Below, one piece after another: positions 23,419 through 34,000 of a stretch of DNA of 64,000 nucleotides (positions are counted from its first letter, which is position 1; every line of letters begins with the position of its first letter). The DNA is from Symbiodinium kawagutii (lineage: Eukaryota; Sar; Dinophyceae; Suessiales; Symbiodiniaceae). The notes beneath the pieces were generated by a model that worked only from the letters and a program-made list of their open reading frames with translations, was not told the origin of the DNA and did no database searches. The stretch covers positions 180,929-244,928 of the forward strand of contig VSDK01011222.1 in assembly GCA_009767595.1 (NCBI GenBank). Direction: 5' to 3'. The position numbers were made by a program, and so were the translations under genes.

Positions 23419-23910
23419 ATGGCTGCACTTCGGAGCGTTGTTTTTCTGGCGCTGCTCAGCAGAGCCTTTGGTTTCTGGGGCATGGACTCTACAAATTGCC
23501 TGCAGAAAGACCTGAGATTTGGTGCACAAGCCTTGGTCAATGCTGGCTTTTCCGATGTTTGCTGCAAAGTCCCTCAGCATTTCGCTGAACCTGCAGGATC
23601 TCTGAACAAGTTGTCGTTTTGGCAAGAGGTGAATGAACAGAAAGGCACAGTGACTTTCTATGATGCGCAATGTGGTATTCCTCTCTTCAGGGCACCCAAG
23701 GGAAGGAGCATGGAAGCTTTCAAGGCAGAAAGTGAACGACATGGGTGGCCTTCTTTCAGAGACAAGGAAGTTGTAACCAAGAACATCGAAGTCAAAGATA
23801 GTGGCGAAGTTGTCTCCAAATGCGGGACCCATTTGGGCCACAATATTCCCGACGCTTCTGGAAATCGGTATTGCATTGACTTGCTTTGCATTGCTGGAAA
23901 TCCCCAGTAG
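23419..23910 (+). CDS. msrB: MsrB-like peptide methionine-(R)-sulfoxide reductase with signal peptide
   Basis: Predicted to reduce methionine-R-sulfoxide in proteins. It is a single uninterrupted frame of 163 residues. I chose the ATG at 23419 because it starts a signal-peptide-like stretch (MAALRSVVFLALLSRAFGFWG); an upstream in-frame start adds 33 residues. Residues about 22-70 form an unassigned Cys-containing N-terminal region. The MsrB/SelR fold follows: YDAQCGIPLF, HGWPSF, VVSKCGTHLGH, then NRYCID, whose Cys matches the catalytic residue of the RYC/RFC motif. Each of the two structural CxxC zinc pairs retains only one Cys (AQCG, SKCG), so zinc binding is probably lost. The normal NSASL after the catalytic Cys is replaced by DLLCIAG, which carries another Cys. 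The signal peptide suggests the secretory pathway or a plastid route. The lack of introns contrasts with its neighbours. Confidence 0.85.
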   Translation: MAALRSVVFLALLSRAFGFWGMDSTNCLQKDLRFGAQALVNAGFSDVCCKVPQHFAEPAGSLNKLSFWQEVNEQKGTVTFYDAQCGIPLFRAPKGRSMEAFKAESERHGWPSFRDKEVVTKNIEVKDSGEVVSKCGTHLGHNIPDASGNRYCIDLLCIAGNPQ

Positions 23911-25303
23911 AGGCGAACCGGGGCCACAGAATGCTCCGCAGGTACAGTTGGACGCCTGGTACACCAGTCAGCTCAATCGAGAAAACTATTGCTGCCAGGG
24001 AAGCAGGGCAGCCGGATCCTTTGGTTCAAGTAAGATCAGCTAGGTTATACTGGTCAACCGTGCTTAGCAACTAACAACGACTACAAGATATAAGTTATAA
24101 CAAGATGTAACTTCATAACCATGGCCAATACATGATAGGCAAAATGGTTGGAGTGGGTAACAATGGTTGATTGACTATACTGGCTTTTGATTTTTCCCTG
24201 GCATAAATGAGTCGACATGAATGCAATGGCTTCGGAAGATAGATTATTCAATATTCATAAGTTACCAGAAGTTTGTATCAGTGAATGTAGATGCAAAGTG
24301 GAACTAGAGCCTTTCAAAGATCTCTCTCAGCGAGCAGATCCACCAAATGCTCCAAGAACTGAGCTCGCCGTTTTTTAGAAACAAAACAATCAGATTCTGT
24401 TCCATTTTCTATCTCACATCATACTCATTCGTGTCACACGGACATAGTGTCACACATACACTCTTGATATAGATATATGTACATATATTCATATGTGTAT
24501 GTCCTATGACCTATGCATGTATACACATGTTTATGTTCACGCAAATGAATATGCATTCCATAATTGTGATTATTTTTATTCCCAGGACTATTGTTATTAC
24601 TATTACTATGAGTATTACTATTATTATTGATTCATATCAGTTTTTTTGTGTATATATAAATATATCTAAATATATGTATATATATATATAAAAATTAAAT
24701 ATGTACATTTATGTAAATATAGATAAATAAATACATAAATACATATGTTTTGAACATACATTCATACATCTACAAAACGAAGCGAGTTCGTTTTTGAGTA
24801 GCCGACCAGCTATGGGGTATGGCTGGGGGGTACCCCCCGACTTGGTGCGAGTGCCTACGATTCGTAGGGTTCCCTGCGAATGGTGGCTGCGAGGCCTTAC
24901 TGACCTGCAGATTCTCGTATGGCTATGGGTCAACAATAAGCATCAATCATGGTGGATAATAACCAACAAAACTATAGGGAAAACAAGGGTTAATGATGGG
25001 GGAACCAGGGGTACAGGGGTTTCTCAAAGTAGGGGAACCCCAAAAGATGTTTTTTTTTTTAACTTTAAATGGTTGAACATGGGATGATTTGGGGGTACCA
25101 AATTTTTGAGAAATCACCATATGAATCTTTCCATATTAATCTAAGAATCAACCGGGATTAGCGACTATTCTTTCATGAACGATCACTATCATTCAACCAT
25201 GATTTATGATTGTTTTTCATTGATGCTGTCTATTCATCATTTCCCAAACCTCGACCATCACATATCAACCAAAACAATCACCATTGATATTACTAGTCCT
25301 CAG
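23911..25303. other. Intergenic, AT-rich, with repeat copies
   Basis: No supported exon. A TA-rich microsatellite spans about 24640-24730. A partial GGGTCAA-family relic lies at about 24975-25016, next to the inverted-repeat element at 25017. A perfect 14-bp palindrome GGGGGGTACCCCCC lies at about 24825. Confidence 0.4.
25017..25121. mobile_element. Short inverted-repeat element, TTTCTCAAAATAGGGG family
   Basis: About 105 bp. The left end is GGGGTTTCTCAAAGTAGGGG and the right end is GGTACCAAATTTTTGAGAAA then TCACCATA. It contains a T10 run and the family core ATGGGATGATTTGGGGG. Confidence 0.65.
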
Positions 25304-25420
25304 GAAGCGTTGCTTCAAGCGTTGCTTCCATCTCTGGCCGCGTTTCGCAGGACCCTCTCGGGCTGCAGAGACTCCGTGGCCGTTCTGCAGACGCGCGCCA
25401 AGCGCGGCAGAGAGATGGAG
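25304..25420 (+). CDS. Exon of unrecognised gene, helical, basic
   Basis: A GC-rich island bounded by CCTCAG and GAG followed by GCGCAC, a GC-type donor that leaves phase 0. The 39 residues read EALLQALLPSLAAFRRTLSG then CRDSVAVLQTRAKRGREME, an amphipathic helix. No family is recognised. Probably part of a gene spanning 25-28 kb. Confidence 0.5.
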
Positions 25421-26013
25421 GCGCACAGCCCACTGCCTAACCATAGCTGCCGTAGCTATTTGCATGTCTCACCAATGGAACTAACCATAGCTGTGGTTCG
25501 AACATCCATGGCAACTAAATGGATGTTCTAACCAGCTACTAGTTGCTATTGATGCCCGATGGCTATGGTGAGTTGCTATCGCGAATGACAATGACGCACA
25601 ATCATTTGACGGGGGGTATTGTAAGCAGTATTGGGGGAGCCCAAAGGAAAATTGTAGCCATGCAAACAAACAACTGGTTGGCTTGTCATGAGGTTTACCA
25701 CGTTGGCATTAATTCCACGACATATACTTGGGTATGGTAGCAAACCATGATATGAGATCTCGATATAAAATTCAAGGGTTTTCTCTACCTGTAAGAACCA
25801 AGAAAGTGTTGGTTGGACACTGCCTCACCTCGCCATCACCAGAGATAATACTGATCCCGAACTGGATGTGCAGCTGGGATCAGAACTGGGATACAACGAT
25901 GGTTATAAACTCTATCAGGTAGCTGGATGAACCCCAAACTAACCATGGTTAGTTTACATGGTGCCTTGTCTATGTCGGAATGGTCCGTAGCAAGCACTTT
26001 GGTAACTTCTCAG

Positions 26014-26169
26014 ATGAGTGCAACACTCGGCCACCGCTGTTGCTCCAGTTGGAGTTTGAGCAAATTGCAGCGGGCAAGAAGGTGGAGCCACCGAAGGTGC
26101 TCAGTGGGAAGTCCTGGCGCTGTCATGAGAGCAGTTCTTCCCGGTGCCGGTGGATGAAGATTGAAAAGC
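26014..26169 (+). CDS. Exon of unrecognised gene
   Basis: Bounded by TTCTCAG and a GTGAGC donor. The frame gives 52 residues including PPLLLQLEFEQIAAGKKVEP, PKVLSGKSWRCHESSSSRCR and WMKIEK. Exon length, phase and GC content support it. The function is unknown. Confidence 0.5.
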
Positions 26170-26396
26170 GTGAGCCATGAATGATAATTGATGAGAATCA
26201 ACATGAAACACCGGGATCATAGCTGTTAAGCTGATGGTCAGCCAATGTCAGCCAGTCCCAGGTAGCTGATCCATAGCCGGGCCGCTGGTGGGAATCTGCA
26301 CCGGAACCAAGGGTCTTCGGATAAAAATGCTTATAATATATATTTGCTGACAAGTGCAGACAGCACCATCGCGATCACAGAGGTACATACACCGGT

Positions 26397-26490
26397 GTGT
26401 GCCAAAATAGGGAAACCCAATCACCCACCCAAAAATGATCATTTTACTCAGAAACCATTGGTCTTGGGGGTACCATTATGTTGGCACATA
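26397..26490. mobile_element. Short inverted-repeat element, TATGTGCCA subfamily
   Basis: About 94 bp. The left end GTGTGCCAAAATAGGGAAAC pairs with the right end GGGGGTACCATTATGTTGGC then ACAT. Closest relative in the window: 2749-2855. Confidence 0.6.
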
Positions 26491-27103
26491 CCCACACCTC
26501 TTTTGCAATTCTATCTATCTATAAATCTACTAATGCAGCCAACTATGCACATTCATCTGAGGACATCTAGCCGTACCGGCGCACACGCTCTTCAAATTGC
26601 GAGTCCTTACTAAGCAGCGCAACTGCTGGGCGTCCCCACCAATACAGTTTCACGACATTGATCAATGGAACTTTATGGAACTATTGTTTCCTCTGCCAGC
26701 CCCTTCCTGAACTGTTCAATTTGACCAACACTGACCATTGTTTTGTTCGCCATTCTTGTAGATTATTGACCACTCACCAGTATTGATCATTGTCAGACAC
26801 TATCAAAAACGATCAAACATTACCGTCCTCCATTATCTATATCAACCGTTAATTGACCACTATCAACCGCTAATTAGCATTGTTGGCCTGTATGTGCCAT
26901 TATTGAGCACTGCTTACGCATTCTCAATCTGTACCAACAAAGATAAGCCACCGCCGAAGGATCATTGACCATGATTATAAATCATGGTAAGTCTCAAGGA
27001 AGACTAACATTTCATTAACCATCATTAATTAACCATCATTGACCATCATTAGGTACGGTAAGTCTTAAGGAAAACCAACGAACATCCCCGAGTTTCTTGC
27101 CCT

Positions 27104-27214
27104 TTCTGTCCTGCGGCCAGCCTGCGGCGGAGCAAATGCCAATGCCGCTGTTTTCAGCTGAAGCTGCTCGCGCCTTCATCCATGCAACTCCACAGGAGCA
27201 CTGGTTGATGACTA
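27104..27214 (+). CDS. Exon candidate of unrecognised gene
   Basis: The plus frame reads SCGQPAAEQMPMPLFSAEAA then RAFIHATPQEHWLM in a GC-rich island. Its borders are not clear. It precedes the well-bounded exon at 27417-27564 and may belong with it. Confidence 0.4.
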
Positions 27215-27416
27215 GGGTCCCCTTAAGGATTCTTCATGCTTAGATGGGGAAGATGAACCAGTTCAGTTCATGATTAAGTCCCTGCTGGTGATAACTATGT
27301 ATCTCGTTGGTAAGGATTCAGAATCATTAACGAGGGGGACTGATATTGCTTGACAGTTGGGGGAAGAATCGGGGGTAATTATCATAGGCAGATCAAGACA
27401 GACCCAGGACCACCAG

Positions 27417-27564
27417 CGTCACCAGCGGCATCAAGCTTTGGATCGTTTGGAAATCTTCCATCGGGGTTCAGGAGGTTCGTGTGGAGCACTCGCGCTTCGC
27501 CTCGGCTGCAGAGCCGGGTGACAGCTTTGTCACGGAAGAGACCAGTGGACCTTTGACTGGAGAG
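27417..27564 (+). CDS. Exon of unrecognised gene
   Basis: Bounded by CCACCAG and GAG followed by GTGGGCAG. The 49-residue frame reads VTSGIKLWIVWKSSIGVQEV, RVEHSRFASAAEPGDSFVTE, ETSGPLTGE and ends in phase 0. The alternating beta-like pattern is protein-like; the family is not recognised. Confidence 0.5.
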
Positions 27565-28054
27565 GTGGGCAGATCAGTGGCCTGGAGACTTCGTTACATA
27601 AATTCCAACCATGACACAACTCTGCCTTTGAGTTTTTGGTGAAAAACCTAGGAGTTCAGTTTTATGATGTGGTCATATCAGCAGTCAATGGGGGCTTAGA
27701 TCGTCAATTCATCTGGGGTTGGGACCGTTTCAAGCAATGAGAGCAAACCAAGCTAAGAGGTGTGCCGAAACGCATTCCCAATTGTATCACAATTCGCTGT
27801 TGTTGTTTCCAACTCGTGCTGAATCAACATTTCTTCAGCTGCGGAACTACAGCTCTCATCCTGAGTGCTTTGGATCCAGCGATGAAGCACCTTGGATTTT
27901 CTATCCTTACCGGAAAGACGATTTCCATTTGCAATTCATATTTTTGCATACGCTTTGGCAAACTAACCTGGAGGTGGAACATTTTCATGACATTTCATGA
28001 CCATGGCCATAGAAATAGCTTTACTTTTTATTGGATCTTTCAACTAGACTCAAG

Positions 28055-28236
28055 CGTTTGTTCTTCGGAGGAAGGGCATCCAGCTTTCACACAGTACCCG
28101 ACAGGTCAAGGGCATTGGTGGAGTCATCGAAATGCTCCGCGCCTTTCTCAGAGACTGGCAGTTTCACACAGCCAAGAACCAAGACCCAAAACTGCCAGCA
28201 CTTGGAAACATAACCCAACCGGCGTGGGAAATCTGA
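28055..28236 (+). CDS. Terminal exon of unrecognised gene
   Basis: Follows GACTCAAG and ends with TGA. The chosen frame reads RKGIQLSHSTRQVKGIGGVI, EMLRAFLRDWQFHTAKNQDP, KLPALGNITQPAWEI. Two other frames are also open, so the choice rests on composition. An internal CAG followed by GTCAAG could be a splice site. Confidence 0.4.
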
Positions 28237-28836
28237 CTTGACCATGAGCCCAATTTGGTGGTGGCTCAGTGTTGGGTTCACTGGTTTACCGGTTGATGAT
28301 AAGTAATGAAATGATTTTTAGCTAGATATAGCTAGTTAGATTTTGTTTTGGCACCTGAAGGAATGACTTCAGTGGTTCTGAGGTGCGAAGTATGGCTGCT
28401 CCAAAGGTCAAAGACTGCGAGTCATAGGCGGCAGCTGCACAGACGTTCCTTCCCCAATGTTTCAGCCACAAGGATCGGCCTCAAGAGGGGTGATGCCTGG
28501 GGTTCCCTTGTGTGCCCGAGAGGACACCAAAACATCACATAGAAAGTACAGCAAACTGTTTCATGCTGTTTCTTGGAAAGGTAGTGTGCGTATATATATA
28601 TATGTATATATATATACATATTACAATTAATACAATTAGGAGGTTTGCAATTGCCAGTGCCATATGCATTCAACACGGTGTGTATATACATATTATACGC
28701 ATATACATATCTATGCACACGCAGGATTTCAATGAGTATAGATGACTTGAGTTCAAGCTGACCGATGCGTAGTTTCTTGGATGTATCCACTTTGACTTCT
28801 CTTTTGAGTACCACTGGGTAGCTTTTTTTTCTGCAG

Positions 28837-28931
28837 GTGAGACGCCAGCCTTGCTTCAGTTCGAAGGTGGTAGGACTGCTCCCAAGAATCACGAAGGCGC
28901 AACTGGGAAGTCTTTGGGAAGCTTGTTTGAG
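28837..28931 (+). CDS. Exon of unrecognised gene
   Basis: Bounded by TTTTTTTCTGCAG, the most classical polypyrimidine acceptor in the window, and GAG followed by GTATGT. The 31 residues read ETPALLQFEGGRTAPKNHEG then ATGKSLGSLFE, hydrophilic and Gly-rich. It could be an upstream exon of the SR-like gene at 31048-38234; the link is inference only. Confidence 0.55.
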
Positions 28932-30097
28932 GTATGTCCGAGTATTATGTATTTCAAGGCACGGAGGCACAATCTTGGACAACTCTTGTTGGGTTTATAG
29001 AGAACCACCTAAAATATTCAAAAATAATGATTACTATATAAAACTGAGTATAAGGGCATAACTGGTAAGTATCAATGTTACCTGGTGGCTATGCCACGTG
29101 ATTGGCAAACAATGGCTCATTCGTTGGAAACGCCACGTCCGACATCGGCAGGCACTGGCTGGAAGTGGGTGATCAGCTCGGGACAGGTCAGGGACACGGA
29201 GTGAGAGAGGGGGGGGGGCGCAGAGAATGCCTTGGACAGTCGAGCTCTGAGCCTGTCCAGCATGGGGTACCCATAAAATATCCAGTTTTTCATGATCGGC
29301 ACAAAACAGGATCATTCTGAGGTGGACACCACAGCACATTCGACGACTGTTGCGTGTTTAAACAAACTTCAGATTTTTACATATCTAAAGGAGTTTTTTG
29401 GATATGTAAAAAATCCCAATGTCATCCTTTGACATTCTTTGAGTTCCATTCAAGCTGTGGCTGCCTCCAGGAGAAGAAACCTAGCAAAGACGAGGCTCCA
29501 TGCTGTAACAGCGCTGTCCATATCTAGGAACCTACTTTCCTGTGCCAAGCACCGTCATTTTCGGACCGGGTTCGTTGTTGTGGCAGACCGTCACTTCCCG
29601 GTTCCTCTCAAGATGGAACAAGTTAGGGGTGGTTGTTTTGTGATTGCTTTGACCATTTGCAACAACTGATTATCATGAATGGTTCATTGATAGTACAGTA
29701 TTTTGGGATTTGATAGCAGTACTAGCTGGGTTGGTGCTGGTGTTGTCTACAAGCAGTGTGCACCCAAAATTCATGTGTTGCCCACACTAGTAGTGTCGCT
29801 TTTTCGTTCGGCATATCAGATACCCTTGGTTCATTCCTGGTCTGACCAGCGGCTGACCAGCGTGATGAACCCGTGAGATTGCTGGCAAGTTCACGTTCAC
29901 TACAATCATGCAATATGATGGTTGTGACGTTCCTCATATCATTCATAAACCCCTGAGATTCTTGGGAAATCTTGGGAAATTCATATAATATCAAGCATCA
30001 TATCATTCATTTGATTCATCAACCCATCTCACATCAAGATTCTTGGTAAAACTTGGGCCATTTGTGCCCCGTTGGGCTGTGGCTCATGGCCCTGCAG

Positions 30098-30156
30098 GCC
30101 TCGCGGCAGGCGGAGATTGCAGCAGCCTTTAAGGCGCGTGAAGATCGGTTGGCCAG
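30098..30156 (+). CDS. Exon candidate, charged helix
   Basis: After CCTGCAG the frame reads ASRQAEIAAAFKAREDRLA, then a GC-type donor (GCCAG followed by GCCCC). The charged helical composition resembles the exons at 31048 and 31502, so it may be part of the same gene. Confidence 0.4.
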
Positions 30157-30473
30157 GCCCCTAAGGGCGGAGGCAACAAAAAACACGGTTCATCTGCCAT
30201 AGGCATAGACAAGAGATGACAAGAGGCATCAAAGTTCATTTGCATCGAGAAAGATAAAGAGAAAGGAAGGAAGGGAGGAAGGAAGGAAGGACCGGTCATC
30301 ATCGTCACCATCGTCACCATCCTCACAATCACTATGACCATCACACAATCATCATCGCCAATGCTTTGGTCGCCATCACTGTCCTTGCGTCGCACTTTGG
30401 GGGGCCCAGATACTCCCCTGCCGATACAAGCAACAGCAAGAATAGAAACAGCGAGAAGAAGACAACAACATCA

Positions 30474-30476
30474 ATT

Positions 30477-30533
<57 letters not shown>
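30474..30533. repeat. AAC trinucleotide microsatellite
   Basis: About 20 CAA/AAC triplets. They create poly-Gln, poly-Thr and poly-Val frames on the two strands, which I do not treat as coding. Confidence 0.95.
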
Positions 30534-31047
30534 GGAAAAACAGAAAGATGAGAACGATCTGCATCCAACCACAATCATCTATTAGTATGCATAGGTTAGG
30601 AAGAATGGGAAATCCGTAGTACCAACTCTCATATCAGAAATCTAGTTCTTCAAAGGTGAGCCAATGATCATTGTTGAATGCGGCTGAATGGTTCGTCAGT
30701 TAGGGATCATTGATGCGTTAGACTTGTACTACTGGCTCATTTTTGGTATCAACCACCTATCAATGATTAGAATATAGATAACCGGTTATATCTGGTTATG
30801 GATTATTGACCCAAGATCCTTGAAATTTGGTAAGTGCAATAACACTCATGGCGACATGACCGGTTCAACAATGTGGGTTTACATCCAAGGTAACATGTCG
30901 CAACCACTATATGATCTATATATGATATGTATAATGTTTACCGATGTTCAAATCGCTAAGAACCGTTCATGACAGATGATCCGTTGCATTTTCGGTAGCT
31001 ATCCGCCCCCGTTGATCATCTCCTGGGCGCCATGGAGCCCAGCCAAG

Positions 31048-34000
31048 GCTGAAGAAACCGCCCAAAAGGCCAAGGACAAGGAACGGCGTGCAGCCGAAAA
31101 GGCAGCCGTGATGCGATGTTAGCTGGCGAGCTGGGTCAAGCAGTGAACCAACCAACTACTGGGGAATAAGTTCACCAACAACAATAGTGGGAAAACTTGC
31201 TCGGCAATGATGGGGGAAGCAGGGGTACAGGGTTTTGACCCACAGCCACCTGGGAGTCAGCGAAAACTTGCATCGGCAAATGACCGGTGCACTCAAAATC
31301 ATGCGTGAAAATATCAGAATCCGTTTGTCCACTAAATTCGTACCCACCGAGGGCATATTGTCAGGTGTACCAAGTACCACCAAAACCCACTAGCAAGCAG
31401 TTTCGGACTCCTCACAGAAGCACCCACGCAACCTTGCAGAACACTACACCATCCTGAAAGAGAGTCATCTGTCTCATGATGAAAGATCTGAATGCTGCAA
31501 GGCCGCCAAAGAAGAAGGAAAATCCGAAAAGGAGGCTCTTGAGCCATTCGCAGACCTTGTTTGGGTTGACTGTTGTTCTTACACACCCTGCAGGGTTTGA
31601 TCAGGATCTGAACCACCTTGAGAATCTTTCTTATCCAATTGTTGCTTTGACTCAAGTCCGACATTAGTTGCAACCTTTCCCACTTGTTTGCAAAAGAGGC
31701 TTCAAATTGAGATGCTCTAGTCAGAATCAGGGATGGCAGTAGTGTGCTTGAAATTGGTTGAGAGGCTTTTGCCTATTGGGAAGAGTCTATAAAAAAAAAA
31801 TATATATATACACATAGACATTATTCAGTACTGTAGCACTATTGGCATGCCATGCCTGTCTACTGTGCAACGTTTGGACGGATACATCCCTAGAACAGTT
31901 TCTAATCTGATCATCGGGCTGAAGAGCTTCCTGTTCTATACTTTGGGTACAGTCCTATGCAAGAAGACCGCGCACGTGTTCGGTGGTTGGACTCGGCCCG
32001 ATTCTTCATAATTAATTATCAACGTTTGTGTGATGGCTGAAAGGAATATTACGGATTGAAGCTATAAGAAAGCTACTGGTATGGTTCTAGCCACAATAAT
32101 TATCCATTGAAAGCCATAGTTCTATCTTGTTTTGCTACAGACACGAACCGCTTCATGGAGACCTGCGAGAAACAGTTGGTGTCCAAACAATTTCCATCGC
32201 CAGGAACCTGTGGTGGAAACCGCTGAGACAGCAAAGGACTGCGGTGACTCACAGTTTTCAAGTTGTGAACTCGGGTTCAGTGCTGTACAGCTCGGACTTT
32301 TCACAGATCGTTTCCGAGCAAAAGACATTCAGTTTGCAGTTTGGCTGGAAGTTACTTTTAGATCTGCTGCAATGGTAAATCCAGCTATTAACAAACGACC
32401 ACCAGATTTACCATAGCTGGTGAATGCTGGAGATCATCATGGCTCGGTGGTAGCTGGATGTCGCGTCCGAATCAGCACCAAGCTCTGAGCCTGCAAGGAC
32501 AAGGTGCCGGTGGAACCTGAGAAAGTTGAAGCTCCGGATGTGAAGATGGGAGAAGACAAGGAGAAAGAGGTGGACGCCAAGGAGAAAGAGGACAAGGAGA
32601 AAGCGGATAAGGAAAAGGAAGAACTTTCAAATGAAAAGGACAATGAGGCGGAGGAGGAAAAAAGGAACAGTGAGAAGAAGGCAAAAGAGGAAGAGAAGGA
32701 GAAGTTGAAGGACAAGGAGAAGGAAAAGAAGGACAAGTCACACAAGGAGCCAGAGAAGGAGAAGGGGAAGGAAAAAGAGAAGGAGAAGGCAAAAGACAAG
32801 GAGAAGGAGAAAGGAAAGGAGAAAGAGAAGGAGAAAAAGGAGAAGGAAAAAGAGAAGGAGAAAAATGAGAAAAAGGAGAAGAAGGAGAAGGACAACAAGG
32901 AGTCTGAGAAGGAGAAAGAGAAAGAGAGAAAGGAGAAGTCGACTGAGAAGGATCGCGACAAGGGTGGCAAAGAGAAATCCAAAGGGAAGGACATGGGTTC
33001 AGCTGTGCTCTAAATCAATGAACAGAACAGGTGTTTCAGTTGTTCTTCAAACTTGCATGCAGCAAGACTTGCATGTTTTCATCATTTGCCAGGACAAGGA
33101 AAGATCCCGCTCAAGAGACGAGAAAGACCGATCTAGGCAGCCGTTCGATTGTAGCCATTCGAGATGTGTCATTCAGAGATTTCAGCATAATCCAATGATC
33201 CGTGACCGGAATTTTGCATCCCAATGTGCCTTGTGGAAGTGTAGCAAGATGAATTACAACGTATCAGCTTCGACGATATCTTGAAGTCACCAGATGATAT
33301 TCGAGCTTGTTGGTGGTTTCAGGGATATCATTTGGGAATTGTCCATCTGAATTATTTGGGATATCCAAATAAGATATGGTATCAATCATCCTAATTAGTT
33401 TCTTTCATCCTAAAATGATTGAAACAAAGTGATGGTTTGTCTTGGTTGGGAGCGTCGACCATTTGTGGACATACCGTTCGCGGACATTTCCTCGCAAGGA
33501 GAAAGTCCAGATCCAAGGGCAAGGAGAAGGTCGAGGTTCACCGCCATGGGTGGAGTCTGACGTGCAAGCTGTGGCGCAACATTACCATACGCTACCACAG
33601 GATCCACGGGATCAGGTCCTTTCTTGTCCATTAAGCCAACATGAGATATCCGATGGACCGAGACTTTATTCTTATGAAATTGCTTTTGAGGTTGACAATA
33701 ATATCAACACATATAAACTCCTGGCTGTATCAACTACAACCAGGCAGAACCAAGCCACTGCAAGTGGGGTCTCAGATAATCTCAGATCAATTTAAACCCA
33801 TGTGCAAGAATAATGATGAAACCTCGCATCCCCTCAGAAAAAATTGCTCAAGACACACCTTGAGGCTCACTGGGAGACCCGAGCTGCGGGTCTTTTTGGG
33901 CAACAGGTGAAGCGAAAAGACAAGGACACCGGTGAGCTATGGGAGAAACCAACTACTTTTCTTCCACTGTCAAAAGAGTTCAAGAGAGACGCGGAGCAGG

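Noticed and set aside
30334-30585. Poly-Gln or poly-Val protein
   Set aside because: Products of an AAC microsatellite without exon borders.
32437-32994. Minus-strand 185-residue Ser/Phe/Leu-rich frame
   Set aside because: It is the exact antisense of the Lys/Glu-coding exon; AAG/GAG codons read backwards give CTT/CTC and TTC.
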